NCBI GenBank assembly: GCA_023678885.1 | Contig: CM042996.1 | Span: 8,862,602-8,926,601, forward strand | Source of the DNA: Pogostemon cablin | Taxonomy: Eukaryota > Streptophyta > Magnoliopsida > Lamiales > Lamiaceae | Length of the DNA: 64,000 nucleotides | Direction: 5' to 3' | Shown here: positions 1 through 11,334 of the stretch, in pieces | Layout of the letters: every line of letters begins with the position of its first letter | Position numbering within the stretch: the stretch's first letter is position 1 | Translations under genes and position numbers: made by a program | The notes under the pieces: model-generated | The model's input: the letters and a program-made list of their open reading frames with translations, nothing else | Database searches by the model: none | Told to the model about the DNA's origin: nothing

Positions 1-303
1 CATTTTGCAAATAAAATTCTTCAAACGGAGCCACATATTCTCCATCTCTACACTTCAAATCATTTTGATTCTTTTGCTAAGTTGATTTTCGACTTCATTC
101 TTAAAGTTTATGAATGCATCTATTGCTTCATCTTTCCCTATTAGAAGATATACATAACAATACCTTGTGCAATCATCGAGAAATGTAATGAAGTAGTTTT
201 TACCCCCTCTTGTTGGTGAAAACTTTAAATCACATATATCAGTATGGATTAGTTCTAGAGGTGTTGTACTTCTTTCCACTGAGTGAAATGGTGTTTTTGT
301 CAT
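1..303 (-). pseudogene. copia integrase core, N-terminal fragment
   Basis: The clean reading frame at 55-303 shows the start of an rve integrase core: LELIHTDICDL holds the first catalytic Asp, followed by the YFITFLDDCTRYCYVYLL strand region typical of plant copia integrases. Between 1 and 54 another frame continues with residues resembling GEYVAPFEEF, the region just after the second catalytic Asp, so a frameshift or substitution separates the two parts and the usual SDxGGEY motif is damaged. The rest of the domain lies outside the window. Confidence 0.88.
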
Positions 304-315
304 TTTTGCTTCAAC

Positions 316-1338
316 TCAAATTTCACATTTCTTTTGTGGATCTAGTTCCATTATTGGCAACAAATTTAAGTTGACTAACTTTCTTAGTGAATTTAAACTT
401 GCATGTCCTAATCTATCATACCAAATATTAGAACTCTCGGCCAAGTAAGAAACAACTTTTTCTTTATTTTTAATATCATGGTATACAGTCATTACATTTA
501 GTTTGAAAAGCCCCTTTTCAAGGTAGCCTTTTCCTACACACATACCATTTTTGTATAGTACATATTTGTCATACTCATACACTTGTCTAAATCCGGCTTC
601 TCTAAGCAATGATCCAGATACTAAGTTCTTGTAAATGTCAGAGACATGAAGCAATTCAACAAGTTGGAGCTCTTTTCCCGATGTCATCTTCAACATAATT
701 CTGCCTAATCCAACAACTTCAGATGTTGCAGAATTTCCCATAAATAATTTTCTACCACTTATCGGGATGTAGGTAGAGAACATTTCCTTGTCCGAGTAGA
801 TGTGCCTTGTAGCTCCACTATCCACAAACCATTCTTGTGGATTATCCACAAAGTTTGCTTCAAAGACTCCAACGGCTATATTTAGTTCGTATAGGTTGGC
901 GGATACTGACTTCTCTTCCGCTAGGTCAGTTCGGATGTTGTTTTTCTTATTTAGTTGACGATAATTTTTGGCCATGTGTCCGGGTTTGTCACAGTTGTAG
1001 CAGTTGCCTTTAATTTTCTTTGCAGGCTTTTGCTTTTTGGCATTCCGTTTTCTCTTTTTGTTTGCCCCGGATTCAGCCAAGTTAACTCTTGCCTCTTTGC
1101 TAGACTTGATTTCAGACTTTCCCGATGTCATCTTCAACATAATTCTGCCTAGTCCAACAACTTCAGATGTTGCAGAATTTCCCATAAATAATTTTCTACC
1201 ACTTATCGGGATGTAGGTAGAGAACATTTCCTTGTCCGAGTATATGTGTCTTGTAGCTCCACTATCCACAAACCATTCTTGTGGATTATCCACAAAGTTT
1301 GCTTCAAAGACCACAATGGCTATATTTAGTTCGTACAA
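316..1338 (-). pseudogene. copia gag C-terminus / protease / pre-integrase segment with internal duplication
   Basis: A 340-codon open frame that reads through a tandem duplication. It contains two protease active-site blocks (WFVDSGATRHIYS) separated by a zinc knuckle, and ends in a gag-pre-integrase segment (IWYDRLGHASLNSL). The zinc knuckle has the CX2C and His of a CCHC motif, but the last Cys is Tyr (CYNCDKPGHMAKNY). The duplication is 444 bp, exactly 148 codons, which is why the frame survives. A normal element has one knuckle and one protease; the doubled order here (protease, knuckle, protease) is not functional in any known copia element. Confidence 0.87.
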
Positions 1339-1561
1339 GTTGGCGGATACTGACTTCTCTTCCGCTAGGTCAGCTCGGATGTTGTTTTCCTTATTTAGTT
1401 GACGATAATTTTTGGCAATGTGTCCGGGTTTGTCACAGTTGTAGCAGTTGCCTTTAATTTTCTTTGCAAGCTTTTACTTTTTGGCATTCCGTTTTCTCTT
1501 TTTGTTTGCCCCGGATTCAGCCAAGTTAACTCTTGCCTCTTTGTTAGACTTGATTTCAGAC
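674..1561. repeat. 444-bp tandem duplication inside the copia element
   Basis: Two direct copies, about 674-1117 and 1118-1561, begin with the same TTTCCCGATGTCATC block and end with TTGATTTCAGAC. They differ at a few positions only, so the duplication is fairly young. Each copy covers the protease motif and the zinc knuckle. Both share the same Cys-to-Tyr change in the knuckle, so that mutation came before the duplication. Confidence 0.9.
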
Positions 1562-2172
1562 TTTCGATTATCTTTTTCAATCCTTAGTCTTACGATCAAG
1601 TCCTCAAGCCCCATTTCTTTTCTTTTGTGCTTGAGATAGTTCTTAAAATCTTTCCACAGAGGCGGTAGCTTTTCAATTAAAGCAGCTACTTGAAAAGATT
1701 CACTTAATTCCATACCCTAGGCATGGCTGCCATGTAGGATCAGTTGTAGTTCTCTAACTTATCCAATTCAGTCTTGGAGTCCACCATTTTGTACTCAAGG
1801 AATCGTCCAACTATGAATTTCTTCATTCCGGCGTCATTCATTTTGTACTTCTTTTCAAGTGACTCCCATAGTTCTTTAAAAGTTTTAAAATTATATAAAC
1901 ATTATAAAGTGAGTCATCTAACCTTTTAGAATGGAGTTACGACACATTAAGTTACTATGTTTCCAAATATGAACGACAACTTTATTTTGTTCATCAGTTT
2001 CATCTTCTTCGACCGTTGGAGCATCTTCCGTCAGAAACTGGGCGAGGTTGAGTGTTGTTAAGTAGAACAACATTTTCTATTGCCAATACTTAAATTTCAT
2101 TCCATTGAACTTAGGCGGTCTCTCGGCGTGAACATGTGTAATAGTAATAGTAGCAGGTACATCAGTAGCCAT
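1395..2172 (-). pseudogene. copia gag, broken
   Basis: Minus-strand gag starting at an ATG whose complement is at 2170-2172, with the N-terminus MATDVPATITITHVHAERP, a typical opening for plant copia gag. Stops and shifts interrupt it (for example shortly after the GMKFKYW segment). The part at 1474-1713 encodes the charged helical region (SFQVAALIEKLPPLWKDFKNYLKHKRKEM) that precedes the zinc knuckle of UBN2-type gag proteins. Gag would form the virus-like particle. Confidence 0.85.
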
Positions 2173-2185
2173 CTTTAAATACTAT

Positions 2186-2294
2186 AATTTCGTCTTAAGA
2201 TTGTTGGGTATATGGGGTAGTATTTAAAATGGCTTATGGATTACTTTTGGTAAAGTCGAGTCAAGAGTTACACTTTTCTTCTTAAGACGAAATT
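2186..2294. repeat. 15-bp perfect inverted repeat spanning U5 and the primer-binding position
   Basis: AATTTCGTCTTAAGA at 2186-2200 is the exact reverse complement of TCTTAAGACGAAATT at 2280-2294. In element orientation the downstream copy begins one base after the LTR end, which is where a tRNA primer-binding site normally sits. No TGGTATCAGAGC-type initiator-Met PBS is seen there. Confidence 0.75.
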
Positions 2295-2830
2295 GCTCCA
2301 TACTTCAAGTGCTTACGGACTACAACAATCGCTTCCAAGATACAACCACTTAACTTCGGACTTGTAGCACGAGTAGAATGTAATATGCTTGATTTCAATG
2401 CTGGATGAGAATGATTTTTGCAGAATGTTTTGGGGTCTATTTATAAGAGTTGAAGAATGTTTGGGGTCTACTTATAAGAGTTGAAGAGTTGTGATGCCTT
2501 TTCAGAATAGATGTCTTGATTCATTCTGGACCGTTGGATCATACCTTTTGATCAAAGACTCCATCCGATGCTTCAAATTGTACCCCTCCAATCCTAATTT
2601 AAATTTGAATTTATAATTCAAATTTTGGAGCCAAATTTACCCTCCAATGCATCTTTGGGTTGAGCCCGGCCCAGACCCGTGGATCAGGCCCAGGCAAATG
2701 GAGCCAACTGACCCGACCCAGTTCGACGGTCCTCCCACGCGTGACTCACCTATCGAACCCTGGTTCGAGTCCAAAAAGTGATTGTGTGCGAGCAGCTAGA
2801 CTTGGTTGGATACACCATGTGGTCCACACA
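2202..2830 (-). repeat. copia 5' LTR (outer edge uncertain)
   Basis: In element orientation the LTR ends ...CCCAACA at 2202, immediately before the leader and gag. A TATAAATA box in the same orientation at 2438-2445 fits a U3/R boundary inside an LTR. The outer end is not fixed: the plus strand reads ...TCCACACA near 2822-2829, a possible TG-end complement, but the partner LTR is outside the window so neither length nor target duplication can be tested. Confidence 0.6.
2438..2476 (-). promoter_or_regulatory. Duplicated TATA box of the copia LTR
   Basis: On the minus strand TATAAATA occurs at 2438-2445 and TATAAGTA at 2469-2476, within two tandem copies of a ~33-bp segment (GGGGTCTAYTTATAAGAGTTGAAGA on the plus strand). 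Transcription would begin roughly 30 bp lower, near 2410. Confidence 0.6.
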
Positions 2831-3364
2831 TTTTATTTTAATTCAATAAATATTATAGATAATAATAAGGAGTTCAATTCTTCCATGTTTTTCCAATGTG
2901 TTACAACTTCCCACTTCAATCTTTCCTTTTCACTTTTCTTCTTTTTTCTTGTAATTAAATTGCAAATTTCATGTATTAATTACTCATTCAACCTGAATTG
3001 GATTTGAGCAAACTTATAAACTAAATTCATCTACTCGAAACGTAGTTTCCGAATATATAATTTGTTTTCATTTTTGACAAACGAAGAATTACAAGATCAT
3101 TGGTCAAAGGTGAAGTTGACACACTCCTTTTACTTAACCAATTCCAGCATCACGTGGTCCAATTAACACGAAAGAGATTTTTAGTAATATGTTCATATCA
3201 TTCAATAAAATACAGAAGAGGTCGAAATTGTTTGTATGATCCCATGAAATTCCTAAAATTAAGGAATTGGCTAACAAAATATGCATTGTTAAATTAATAG
3301 ATAATATATTGAGGGGTCGCTTGGTACGAATTCCTCAATCGGCCTCAATCGGAATGATAATGGG
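2831..3364. other. Non-coding AT-rich stretch, including the interrupted flank of the Tat insertion
   Basis: No convincing coding region. It may include more of the copia U3. The last ~50 bp (from about 3312, GGGGTCGCTTGGTACGAATT) look like the end of a DNA-transposon/MITE whose continuation is found on the far side of the Tat element from 19751, so the gypsy element probably inserted into it. Confidence 0.45.
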
Positions 3365-4254
3365 TGTTGATGTGTGTTCTTGGCTCGTTAATACGTGTTT
3401 AAGAGATAAGAAATGGAACCAAGAACGAACACAATCAAGCATAATAAAACTACAAACAAAGGGATCAAAACCAATAAAAGACTCAATTTCCACCAAAGAA
3501 CTATATCCGATTTTATTACTATCCCTTAGGACAACACTCACAAACCACCAAGTCTTACAAGTGTCATGTCTAAAGTGAGTTCGAGTAATCTGCCTCTCTC
3601 ATGTGAGAGAAGCTATTTATATTATCTAAAAATCCTAATCCGGGGCCAATCGTCTTGCGCCACTTGGATGGAGACAAGCCGTCTTTAATGAACCTGTCTG
3701 GTACGCCGACCAGCCTGAGGAGAAGTCTGGGTGCCGGTGGTTGCTTTTGCAGGGTTTCTCAGAGCACCTCCATCCTTTGCTAGCTTCCCAAAGGTAGTTA
3801 GGGTAAGGTGCGCCAGTCAGTTGCTATCGTCTAGTTAGGATTGCTGTCCAAGAAATCTCTGCTTCCCGTTAGCCTTGTCGTCTAGCCTGCTGCACTTGTC
3901 AGTCTTCATGATGGTGTTTGTTCTTTACTGCTCTACTTCTGTTGTCCATTTGGTCCTCGTACAGGTTGACTTCCAGTGTTGTGATGCTCGACCGAACTCT
4001 CGGGCAAGGGAGGGATGCCGCCGAGGTTCCCGACTGAAGGTGTTTTCTGGCTTTGGCCCCTTTACTGGGTTCCTTCTTTGCTCTTTCTTCGACTGGGCCT
4101 TTGGGCTGTAGTGAACTCCTTGGGCTACCTTGACTGTCCTTTCAGAACGTACCTTCGGTTTGGGCCGCTATAGGTTTGGGTCTATTTCTCCAAGTATTTT
4201 AGGGATTATTGGGCTTTGGGTCTACTAAGCATGGGGGATATAATACCCATAACA
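3365..4254 (-). repeat. 3' LTR of the Tat element
   Basis: 890 bp, starting TGTTGATGTGTG and ending ACCCATAACA on the plus strand. It aligns along its whole length with 18847-19745 but differs by scattered substitutions and short indels (for example around 3400-3415), so the insertion is old. Confidence 0.92.
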
Positions 4255-4264
4255 TTAGCCCCTC
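4255..4264 (-). promoter_or_regulatory. Polypurine tract of the Tat element
   Basis: On the minus strand GAGGGGCTAA directly precedes the 3' LTR start TGTTATG. This is the expected position and composition for the plus-strand DNA primer. Confidence 0.7.
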
Positions 4265-4761
4265 GAGCCTGAATAATTTTATGACGTGAGATTGTTCAGG
4301 GTCGAATCGTATTTCATGGGTTATATCCCTCATGCTTTGGTACCTGCGATACCAGGATTCTTTTCATCTTGGCTCTTTGTTTTTTCACTCGCTTTCTCCG
4401 TCCTGATAAGTCCCTGGATTATCGGGTTCTTCGAGGCATCTTCGAGATATTTTCGTTCAGGTGGTGGGTATTTCTGGTATATGGGTGTAACTGTCAATTC
4501 AAAATTTGAAATTTGAACCTTTTTGTCAGTTTTCCTTTCCCCACTCCCTCTTTTTTCTCCTTTTGATCCTGTAGGCGGTTGGAATTCCTTTTATTCACTG
4601 CATTTAATTTCTTCCTCCAGGTATTACTCTCCTTCTCTCTTTTCCTTTTTTTCCCTGGCTCTATTGTTTTACATTTCTAGATTTTTCGCCGTCGTCGCCT
4701 AGGGTTTCCTCCCCTTTCTCTCTCAGTATTTTATCTTCCTCCCGTTTCAATTTTGCACGAT
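4265..4761. other. Leader region of the first antisense gene
   Basis: Pyrimidine-rich stretch between the PPT and the first antisense gene. It is likely the promoter/5' UTR side of that gene (plus strand). No coding frame of its own is convincing. Confidence 0.4.
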
Positions 4762-7700
4762 ATGGCTGCGAGGGTTCCTCTTCTCCTCTTAGATCCCCTA
4801 AATCCCTTTCTCATTTGATTGATTCTTCGCTTGGTAGTTCTGGGTCCCCTTCTTTACTTTCAAATGGGGGTTCAAGTCCCCCTTCTCCTTCCCGACTCAT
4901 TTTTAATCAGAGGGTTGCCGATTTCGTTTCTGATTTCACATTGGTGTACAACCCTCGGATTGCTAACGCTGGCCCCGGGTTATTGGCTCATCTAGGAGAA
5001 CTTCCGCGATGGGATAAGGAAGTCCCTTTTTCCGCTGCCGAGGTTTCTTCCACCATTGATGATTCTTGGCTAAAAAAGAGTGTTGTCATTGCTCTCAGCA
5101 AATTCCAGTGTGGAGAAGATATCGATTTCTTCCTTCTTTCTCCTGACAGCCGCATGTGTTATGCTCCGGCGAATGCAGTTGCAGCCTATGAGTTGCAACT
5201 TGAGCTTGGTCTTCGGTTTTCCCTTCATCCTTGTATCCGGGATATCTTCGAGTTCTGGGGTATAGCCCCTGCTCAATTGGCTCCTAACGGCTGGGCGGAT
5301 TTGATGGGGATTTTGATTCTTTTCCGTAAGAAAAAGTACTCTTTCTTAACTACCGCTGAAATTAACTTCTTGTACTGGCTGACCCTGAATAATAGGACAA
5401 AGGGATATTATTATTTGGTACCTTGTCATACCAATCTCGTTGCTTTCTTGCCCAGTTTGGTTAAGGGATGGAAGAATCCTTGGTTTTGGGTTCGCGGGCC
5501 ATGGAGAGGAACTTTCGTCTATGACCTCTAGGACCCTAGAAATCACACCGTGATCCCTAGAAGCTCCTTCTTCAAGCCCGTTCTTAGTGCGTGTATGTCT
5601 TTTTTTGGCTTCCTTCTATGTCATTTGGGATATTTTAATATTTCTTTCTTCTGTTCTATGCAGTAGGTGAGTCGTGTGCTCTTGAGACGCTGCCAGCAGG
5701 GTTCCAGGACGCCTTTCGTCGTATTCACAAACTTTCCGAAAATAAATTCCATTATAAGTGTGTTCTAAAAGGGAAGAATCTCTTCGAGCCGGCTTTATTC
5801 CCTCAACTATAGCCATGCCAGGTGATTTTTTGTTGTTGTTTCCTCGTCTGCGGCGATCGCAGTGTGTTTCTCCTTTTCATATGGTTCGTCCTTCCGTATT
5901 GATCCTTCTTTATTTCTATTATTGCTCGTATTGCTACTCTCCCCTCTGTCCGTCAGCAGACTGCGCTCCGTATGGAGAAAAAGAAGGTTTCCAAGATTTC
6001 TTCCCAGAAGGTCTCGGGAGCCCCTCTTGCCATTCAGCCCCTTACATCCATCAGGATTGAAGAATCTTCAGATTCTATTTCCTTGAGATTAGATGACGAC
6101 CTCGTTCGGGGTTTGGCTATGGATCCTGTAGTGAAAGTTTCTAAACAAGCTCCTCGAGCCCCGAACTCTAAAAAGGAGAAGTCTGAGATTGCCGCTACTA
6201 AGCCTGTCACCCCCAAACAGAAGTATAAGCTGCCAGACAAGAGTTCTTAGGAAGGCATCCATGATAGTGTCGCTCTCATCGCACGTCCATCGAAGAAGGT
6301 TAGGGACGATGATGTTGCTGTTGGTGGTTCCTCCGTTGTGACTGGCACTGTCCCTTAGGAGGCCATGGAAGTTTGTGACGTCAGCTCTTCCCCCTCTTCT
6401 GAACCCTTTGTTCAGTTTCCTTTAGTCGTTCTTGGCCAACCACATGGTGTTACCCCATCCGCTCCTCAGCGGACTCCAGGTGGTACCTCTAGTAAGCCAA
6501 CCTCTCGTTGCTCCCCTTCCGAGATGTGGCGATACTACCAGGGGAAAGACCCTTTGCGTTTTTGGTCACATGGCGAATCTTCTATTGAGGGTGCCCCTCC
6601 TGCTCTGCTTTTGTCGGACGATGCTACTCTGTTTCTTCCAATAGTTCCGATAGCCGACCAAGAGCTCTTACAAAGGTATGGCCACTTGGATGAGGCTGGG
6701 AAAACTTTTCTCCGAACTCAAGAGCTTCTGTTTGATTTTGATGCCCCGGCGTGTTTGGCTCGTGCTGCCACCTTTCCTTTTAAATGTTGACCCCAGAGCT
6801 CCTCGGTCATATGGAGAATATGTCTGCCAATGATTCTCTCCACAACATCTCCAGCTATCTAGGTCGACAAGCGCTTCACGCCGTTAATGTCTTGCATAGT
6901 ATTTTCGAGTTGGAGCGACGTGACTCCCATTTGCAAGATGAGGTTGCCTTTCTCCTTCAGAAGGCAAAGGATTGTTAGAAAAAACATCTAAAGCGAGCGT
7001 TGCCAAGGCTCTGATTAGAAGTAAGTTGAGGATCGAGCAGGACAAGAGGGCTGAGCTTTAATAGAATTTTGAGACCCTTCGTGCTCGATATTACAGTCTG
7101 TTAGCTAACTTCGAAAAAGAGAGGAGTGCTTTGGAGCTTTGAAATAAGGTACTTTCGGACCATGTTGCAGCTTTGGAGGTGAAACATCAGGAAGAGATCG
7201 ATGCGAAGGAAAACTAGTTCCGAGCCGAGTTGTCACGGGTCCTGTATAGTCTTCATGCCTTCCAGACATCCTCCGAACAAGAGATTGAAAGAGTGTGGCA
7301 GGAAAAGAAAGCATCGGAGGCCTCATAAGCTCAGAAGATTAGGGCCGCTGAGGATGTTATTGCCGTAGTTCTGAGGGAGTGTGATGTGGCCTTGGCCGAA
7401 GTGGAACATGTGAATGATGCGTTCCTCTTGTCATAGGCTGACAATCTCTGCTATAGAGAAGTTATCATTTCGAAGACTAAGATTCATTGTTTCTGCTCTT
7501 GCACTGCTGCTCTGGCTCTGGCCTCTTCCCAGAAACCCTATCCTGATTGTCTCGATGATATGCGTGGTATTCTCCATCGATCTATTAGTGAAGAGAAGAT
7601 GCCTCCTAGGAGACTTTGAAGGATGACCTTGATTTTGGGGTGCTTGGCGAGTATTCCAACTTCATCACTGATGTCCCCAAATAATCTTCCGAAGAGTCTG

Positions 7701-8150
7701 AAAAGGGTGGATCCGACGAGGATTTTGCCGATGATGTCTTGGATCTCATCGCAGTTGATTCCAGGGATGAGGATTCTCTTGTAACTCCCCACCGAATTTG
7801 CAGGGATAACTATCCGAGAGGCATCCATTGAGGCTGAACTTCCCGAATCCAGCGATGCGCTTCTAGTCAGGTTATTGCCGTCGAGGTCTCCGAATCTATG
7901 CCTTCCGGGACAGCTATGGTTCCCCCAATTCCTTCGATCCCAGAGGTCAATCTCGCCTCGGATAGCACTGGGGAAGTTGGTATTTCATTGGGGTCGGTGA
8001 CCTCCGTGGTCCCTTTAGGTATCTCAGAAGATGTGCCGCCTAGAGGTGAGGACCCAAAGTCTACAGATGTGGCTGATTCCGAAACTCTCTTAGCTGGTTG
8101 ATGGGGTATTTCCGAGCCCCCTGGTGTTGAATAGGATGTGTTTTCCTTTT
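4762..8150 (+). pseudogene. Antisense gene 1 of the Tat element (Transposase_28-like), broken
   Basis: A spliced gene antisense to gag-pol. Exon 1 (frame of 4815-5531, open upstream to about 4762) has a Ser-rich N-terminus and a domain resembling 'putative gypsy type transposon' (Transposase_28): AAYELQLELGLRFSLHPC, APAQLAPNGW, then KGYYYLVPC and SLVKGWKNPWFWV. Two introns fit: about 5588-5664 (ends TTCTATGCAG) and about 5820-5960 (ends CCGTCAGCAG). Downstream exons encode a low-complexity charged part (5972-6786) and then coiled-coil sequence in several frames up to about 8100. In-frame stops (5529, 6248, 6358, 6787) and shifts make it a pseudogene. Antisense extra ORFs of this kind are documented in Tat elements; their role is unknown. 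Confidence 0.75.
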
Positions 8151-8660
8151 TGAAGTTCATTCTGAACATTTTCTGTATTTTTTTCTTTTTTTGAGTAGTA
8201 GGATTTTCGGTGATTCCCGCCTCCTTTGTAATTCAATATTTATGAATGAAGCATTTTTCTTCCCTATCAGTAAATATCACAAGGGTATTTTGGTGATTTA
8301 CCTTTAATTTAGAACATAATCGCCATTTTTCTATCATGGGTTGTCACGTCTTTAGTCAGGTGTTACGTGGATCAATCTGGATCTTTCCTCCTCCTTGGAA
8401 GTTGTAAAGCCTCTATGTCCCAGCCGTCGGATCTTAATCATCTTTGGTCTATTATTTTCAATGATGATACGTGCTGCCCTCCAGTTTTGTCAAACAGTTT
8501 CTGTTTTGGTTTTTCAAAATTCAAATCCTTTGTATTCTTCTCGTATATCCTTGTATTGTCCTTTAACTGCTTTCCCCCGATATATCTGCAATTTCTGAAA
8601 ATTTCCCCTTTCTCTCTCTTTCATTAAACCCTAATTCTTGAGTTTTTTGGTTAATAGAAG
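8151..8660. other. Spacer between the two antisense genes
   Basis: About 500 bp with no coding frame of note. It resembles a terminator/promoter interval: T-rich after the first gene, then a pyrimidine-rich CTTTCTCTCTCTTTCATTAAACCC leader just before the ATG at 8661. Confidence 0.4.
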
Positions 8661-11334
8661 ATGTCTGGTGAAAATACTCCTCATCCGCCTGATGTTAAGG
8701 AGGTGAACATTTCCGACACAACGCCGGTGCGCTATGTGCAACTCGACGTTTGCAGTTCCAATCGCCTCCGTAGGATGCCGCATCCCAATTTGAGGGATTT
8801 GTCTACTTCCTCCTCCTCAGGTAGCAACCATGCTTCCGTTCCCTCTCCTGACCGACAGTAGGTCCCTGTTGTGCCGGCTGCGGGCGCTGGCCGTGCATCG
8901 ATATTTGTCGATGCTGAGTTAGGTGCCATTCTACCTTTGAATGTGGGGGATTACCTTCCAGTTCATCGCGATATAGGTGATTTGGGGGCAGCTCTACGAG
9001 GGATGGCCCAGCGGCTTAACTGGGTGCCGCCCTCTAGGTTGTCCCTAAGAAGAACTCCACCGGTTATATGGGAATCCCAATGTTACCTTCGAGCTTCTCC
9101 TAAACGGTGTTCCCATCTCGGATCCCCCTCCAGGTTGTACTATTTTTTACTATTCTCTCTTTCTTGCCGGACTGCGTCTGCCTATCCCCCCTGTTATTGG
9201 TCTATTACTGCAGAGGTGGGTTATGGTTATAGGTCAGTTGTTGTCCTCTTATTGGTTATGCTTGATATCCACTATGTTGTTATTTCACGTGTTGGGCCAT
9301 ACTATTCGAGACCCTTTCGAACTTGAGTTTCTTTTCTTTTATGCTCTATCTGGTCGTTCCGGGGGCTTCTACCATTGCTTTCTTGCAATAACCATCATTT
9401 CGTTGGGGCTTCTGACGTTATCGATAGAAGTTGGGAGCAGGCTTGGTTCTGGTTGGGTAGTGATTATCGTATCTGTGTGAATGGTGTTCCCCTGACCTTT
9501 CCTACCCAATTTCTTCTACTGAATAAGTGTATGGTTCTTTCCTGTTCTCTGAGCTCCGAACTATTTCCTGCGATACCTAATGTTCTTTTTGATACATGTC
9601 GTGCAAGTCCCCCTCGTCGTCCCCTGGCGCGGTTGAGTGATGGTTTTCGCCATGTTTATGAGGGTCTATCTCGTGGGGGGAATACTTAACGTGTCTCTCC
9701 ATTGCTTTCAGAGCCTGTTCTGGTTTCGGCTGGATTGTCTACTCTTGGCAGTCGTGCGACAACTGGTAATCCCTTCTTTGATCCCTAGGTATTCTCCTTG
9801 CTTGTTCAAGTTCCTTTGTTTCTGTGCTTGACCTCTCTTTCTTGCTCTATAGGTGAGCTCCAGGGTGCCCTGTCTCCGGTAGGACCTACTGCTTCCGTGG
9901 CTGGTTTATCACTAACTCCGCACAAGTATGCATATCAGTTTTCATATGAGGAAGCTGACTCTGACTATTCTGCTCGTTCTTCTTCTCGTGATGAAGACTT
10001 GAAACTTGGCGAAGATCTTTTTGTTGTGCATCTTACTGAAAATAGGGTCTTGCCCCCTTTGTCTCCTCCCCGTGATCAGTTGCGGCGTTCCTTCACTGCC
10101 CCTCCTGGCTTTTCTCTTGTCCTTGGTTCTGGATCTGTCTCTGCTTCCTTGCTCGGAAAGCGAGGAAGACGTGTTTATGAACATGGTGGGCCTTCTCGGC
10201 CAACTGGAATTAGGTATGTGCCTCATCCATCACCTTCCGTTGGTGAGTTCGACCTTCTCACTAAAAGGTTAAGGGGGATAATTACCTCCGTTTGTGCTTT
10301 ATTATACTTTCCATGTTCATTGCATTCTTACCCGTGGTGTCCTTTTACAGATCCTCCCCTCGTCGAGCCCGAGGGTGAAGTAAATCCCGTGGAGGATCGG
10401 GAGGAGAATCCAGAGGAATAACCCGAGGAGGATCCCGAACCGATGGAAGCTCCCAACGTTGAGGTGGGTAGTGGTTCCAAGGCGGAGAACTATGACATGA
10501 TGGTTGGGCCTAGGGTGAAGTCTGCTCCCGTGGCTATTTCTGGGAGAATGATTGATGCTAGTTCTGCTCCTTCTGGTCCTCAAGTCATCTCGACAGTTCC
10601 TCCTCCTAATCCGATCCCTGCAGGTGTTGCCGCAATGACTGACCCTACTGACATCGATGCCAAAGCCGCCAGGCTGGCCGCTGAAAAGGCTCACGCTCGT
10701 GGAAAGAATATAGTTGAGGGAGATGATGAGTCTGATTTATCCGAGTTGCAGGAGCTAAGGACTCAGGGCTTTGTTGCAGGTGCTTCTCATCCGGTTATTC
10801 ACCGTGTTCCTCCTGTTATTGCTCCTGGTTCTCTTTTCTAGAACTCTTCCTGTTGCTTCTATTTCTTCTTCTCTACACCTTATGGATCAATACCGTTTAT
10901 TTGTCAGTCGACTTGTTGACCATTCTAAGGGGTCTTTCGCCAGCTTTGAGGAGAGATTGAATGCCTTGGAGATCGAGAATGCTGAGCTAACCTCTCTTGT
11001 TGCACACCAGAGAGAACGATTGGAGGTTTCAGATTTCGAGGTTGAAGTTAGGCGGGCTACTCTCAAGTCTGTAGAGGTGAGTTTGACCAAAGCTGAGATT
11101 TCCAGAGATGCTGCGAGTGTCGAAGCTGTCGAAGCCCGGGCTCGATTGGCCAAAGTCGAGGCCCATATTCGAGCCCTGGAGCAGCGTATTCCACGACCTG
11201 GTTCAGCAAAGGAGAGAGCTATCCATGCCGAGGCCGAGTTGAAGGAAATGGAAATAAGATGGCTAGCACCTTCCACTCCCTTAGCAGTCGGAAAAAAGAT
11301 TGAAGTCCATATGTTTCTTCCTTTTGTCAGTTGA
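8661..11334 (+). pseudogene. Antisense gene 2 of the Tat element (Transposase_28-like plus coiled coil), broken
   Basis: A second gene antisense to gag-pol with the same layout as the first but strongly diverged. It starts MSGENTPHPPDVKEVNISD at 8661, has a premature stop at 8859-8861, then DAELGAILPLNVGDYLPVH. After a frameshift near 9070 come segments matching the same domain (FYYSLFLAGLRLPIPPVIG; later GSDYRICVNGVPLTFPTQF). Introns fit about 9789-9851 (ends TTGCTCTATAG) and about 10275-10350 (ends CCTTTTACAG). The C-terminus at 10880-11270 is a long heptad-rich coiled coil (ERLNALEIENAELTSLVAH and onward). It is broken by stops and shifts. Confidence 0.72.

Larger units (their letters stand above)
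1..2172 (-). mobile_element. Ty1/copia element, internal region (5' part; runs off window start)
   Basis: Internal part of a copia-type LTR retrotransposon read on the minus strand, so its 5' end is at the higher coordinate. In element order the pieces are: gag from an ATG at 2172, a zinc knuckle, an aspartic protease motif (DSGA), a gag-pre-integrase segment (WYDRLGHAS) and the first part of the integrase core. Reverse transcriptase and RNase H would lie beyond position 1. Order protease-integrase before RT is the hallmark of Ty1/copia. The reading frames carry several stops and shifts plus a 444-bp tandem duplication, so the copy is dead. Confidence 0.93.

Noticed and set aside
955..1639. 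Plus-strand frames in the copia region
   Set aside because: Shadows of the minus-strand gag; duplicated with the 444-bp unit.
2753..2772. tRNA or SINE-like B box (GGTTCGAGTCC)
   Set aside because: No A box at the right distance and no cloverleaf; it lies in the copia LTR region.
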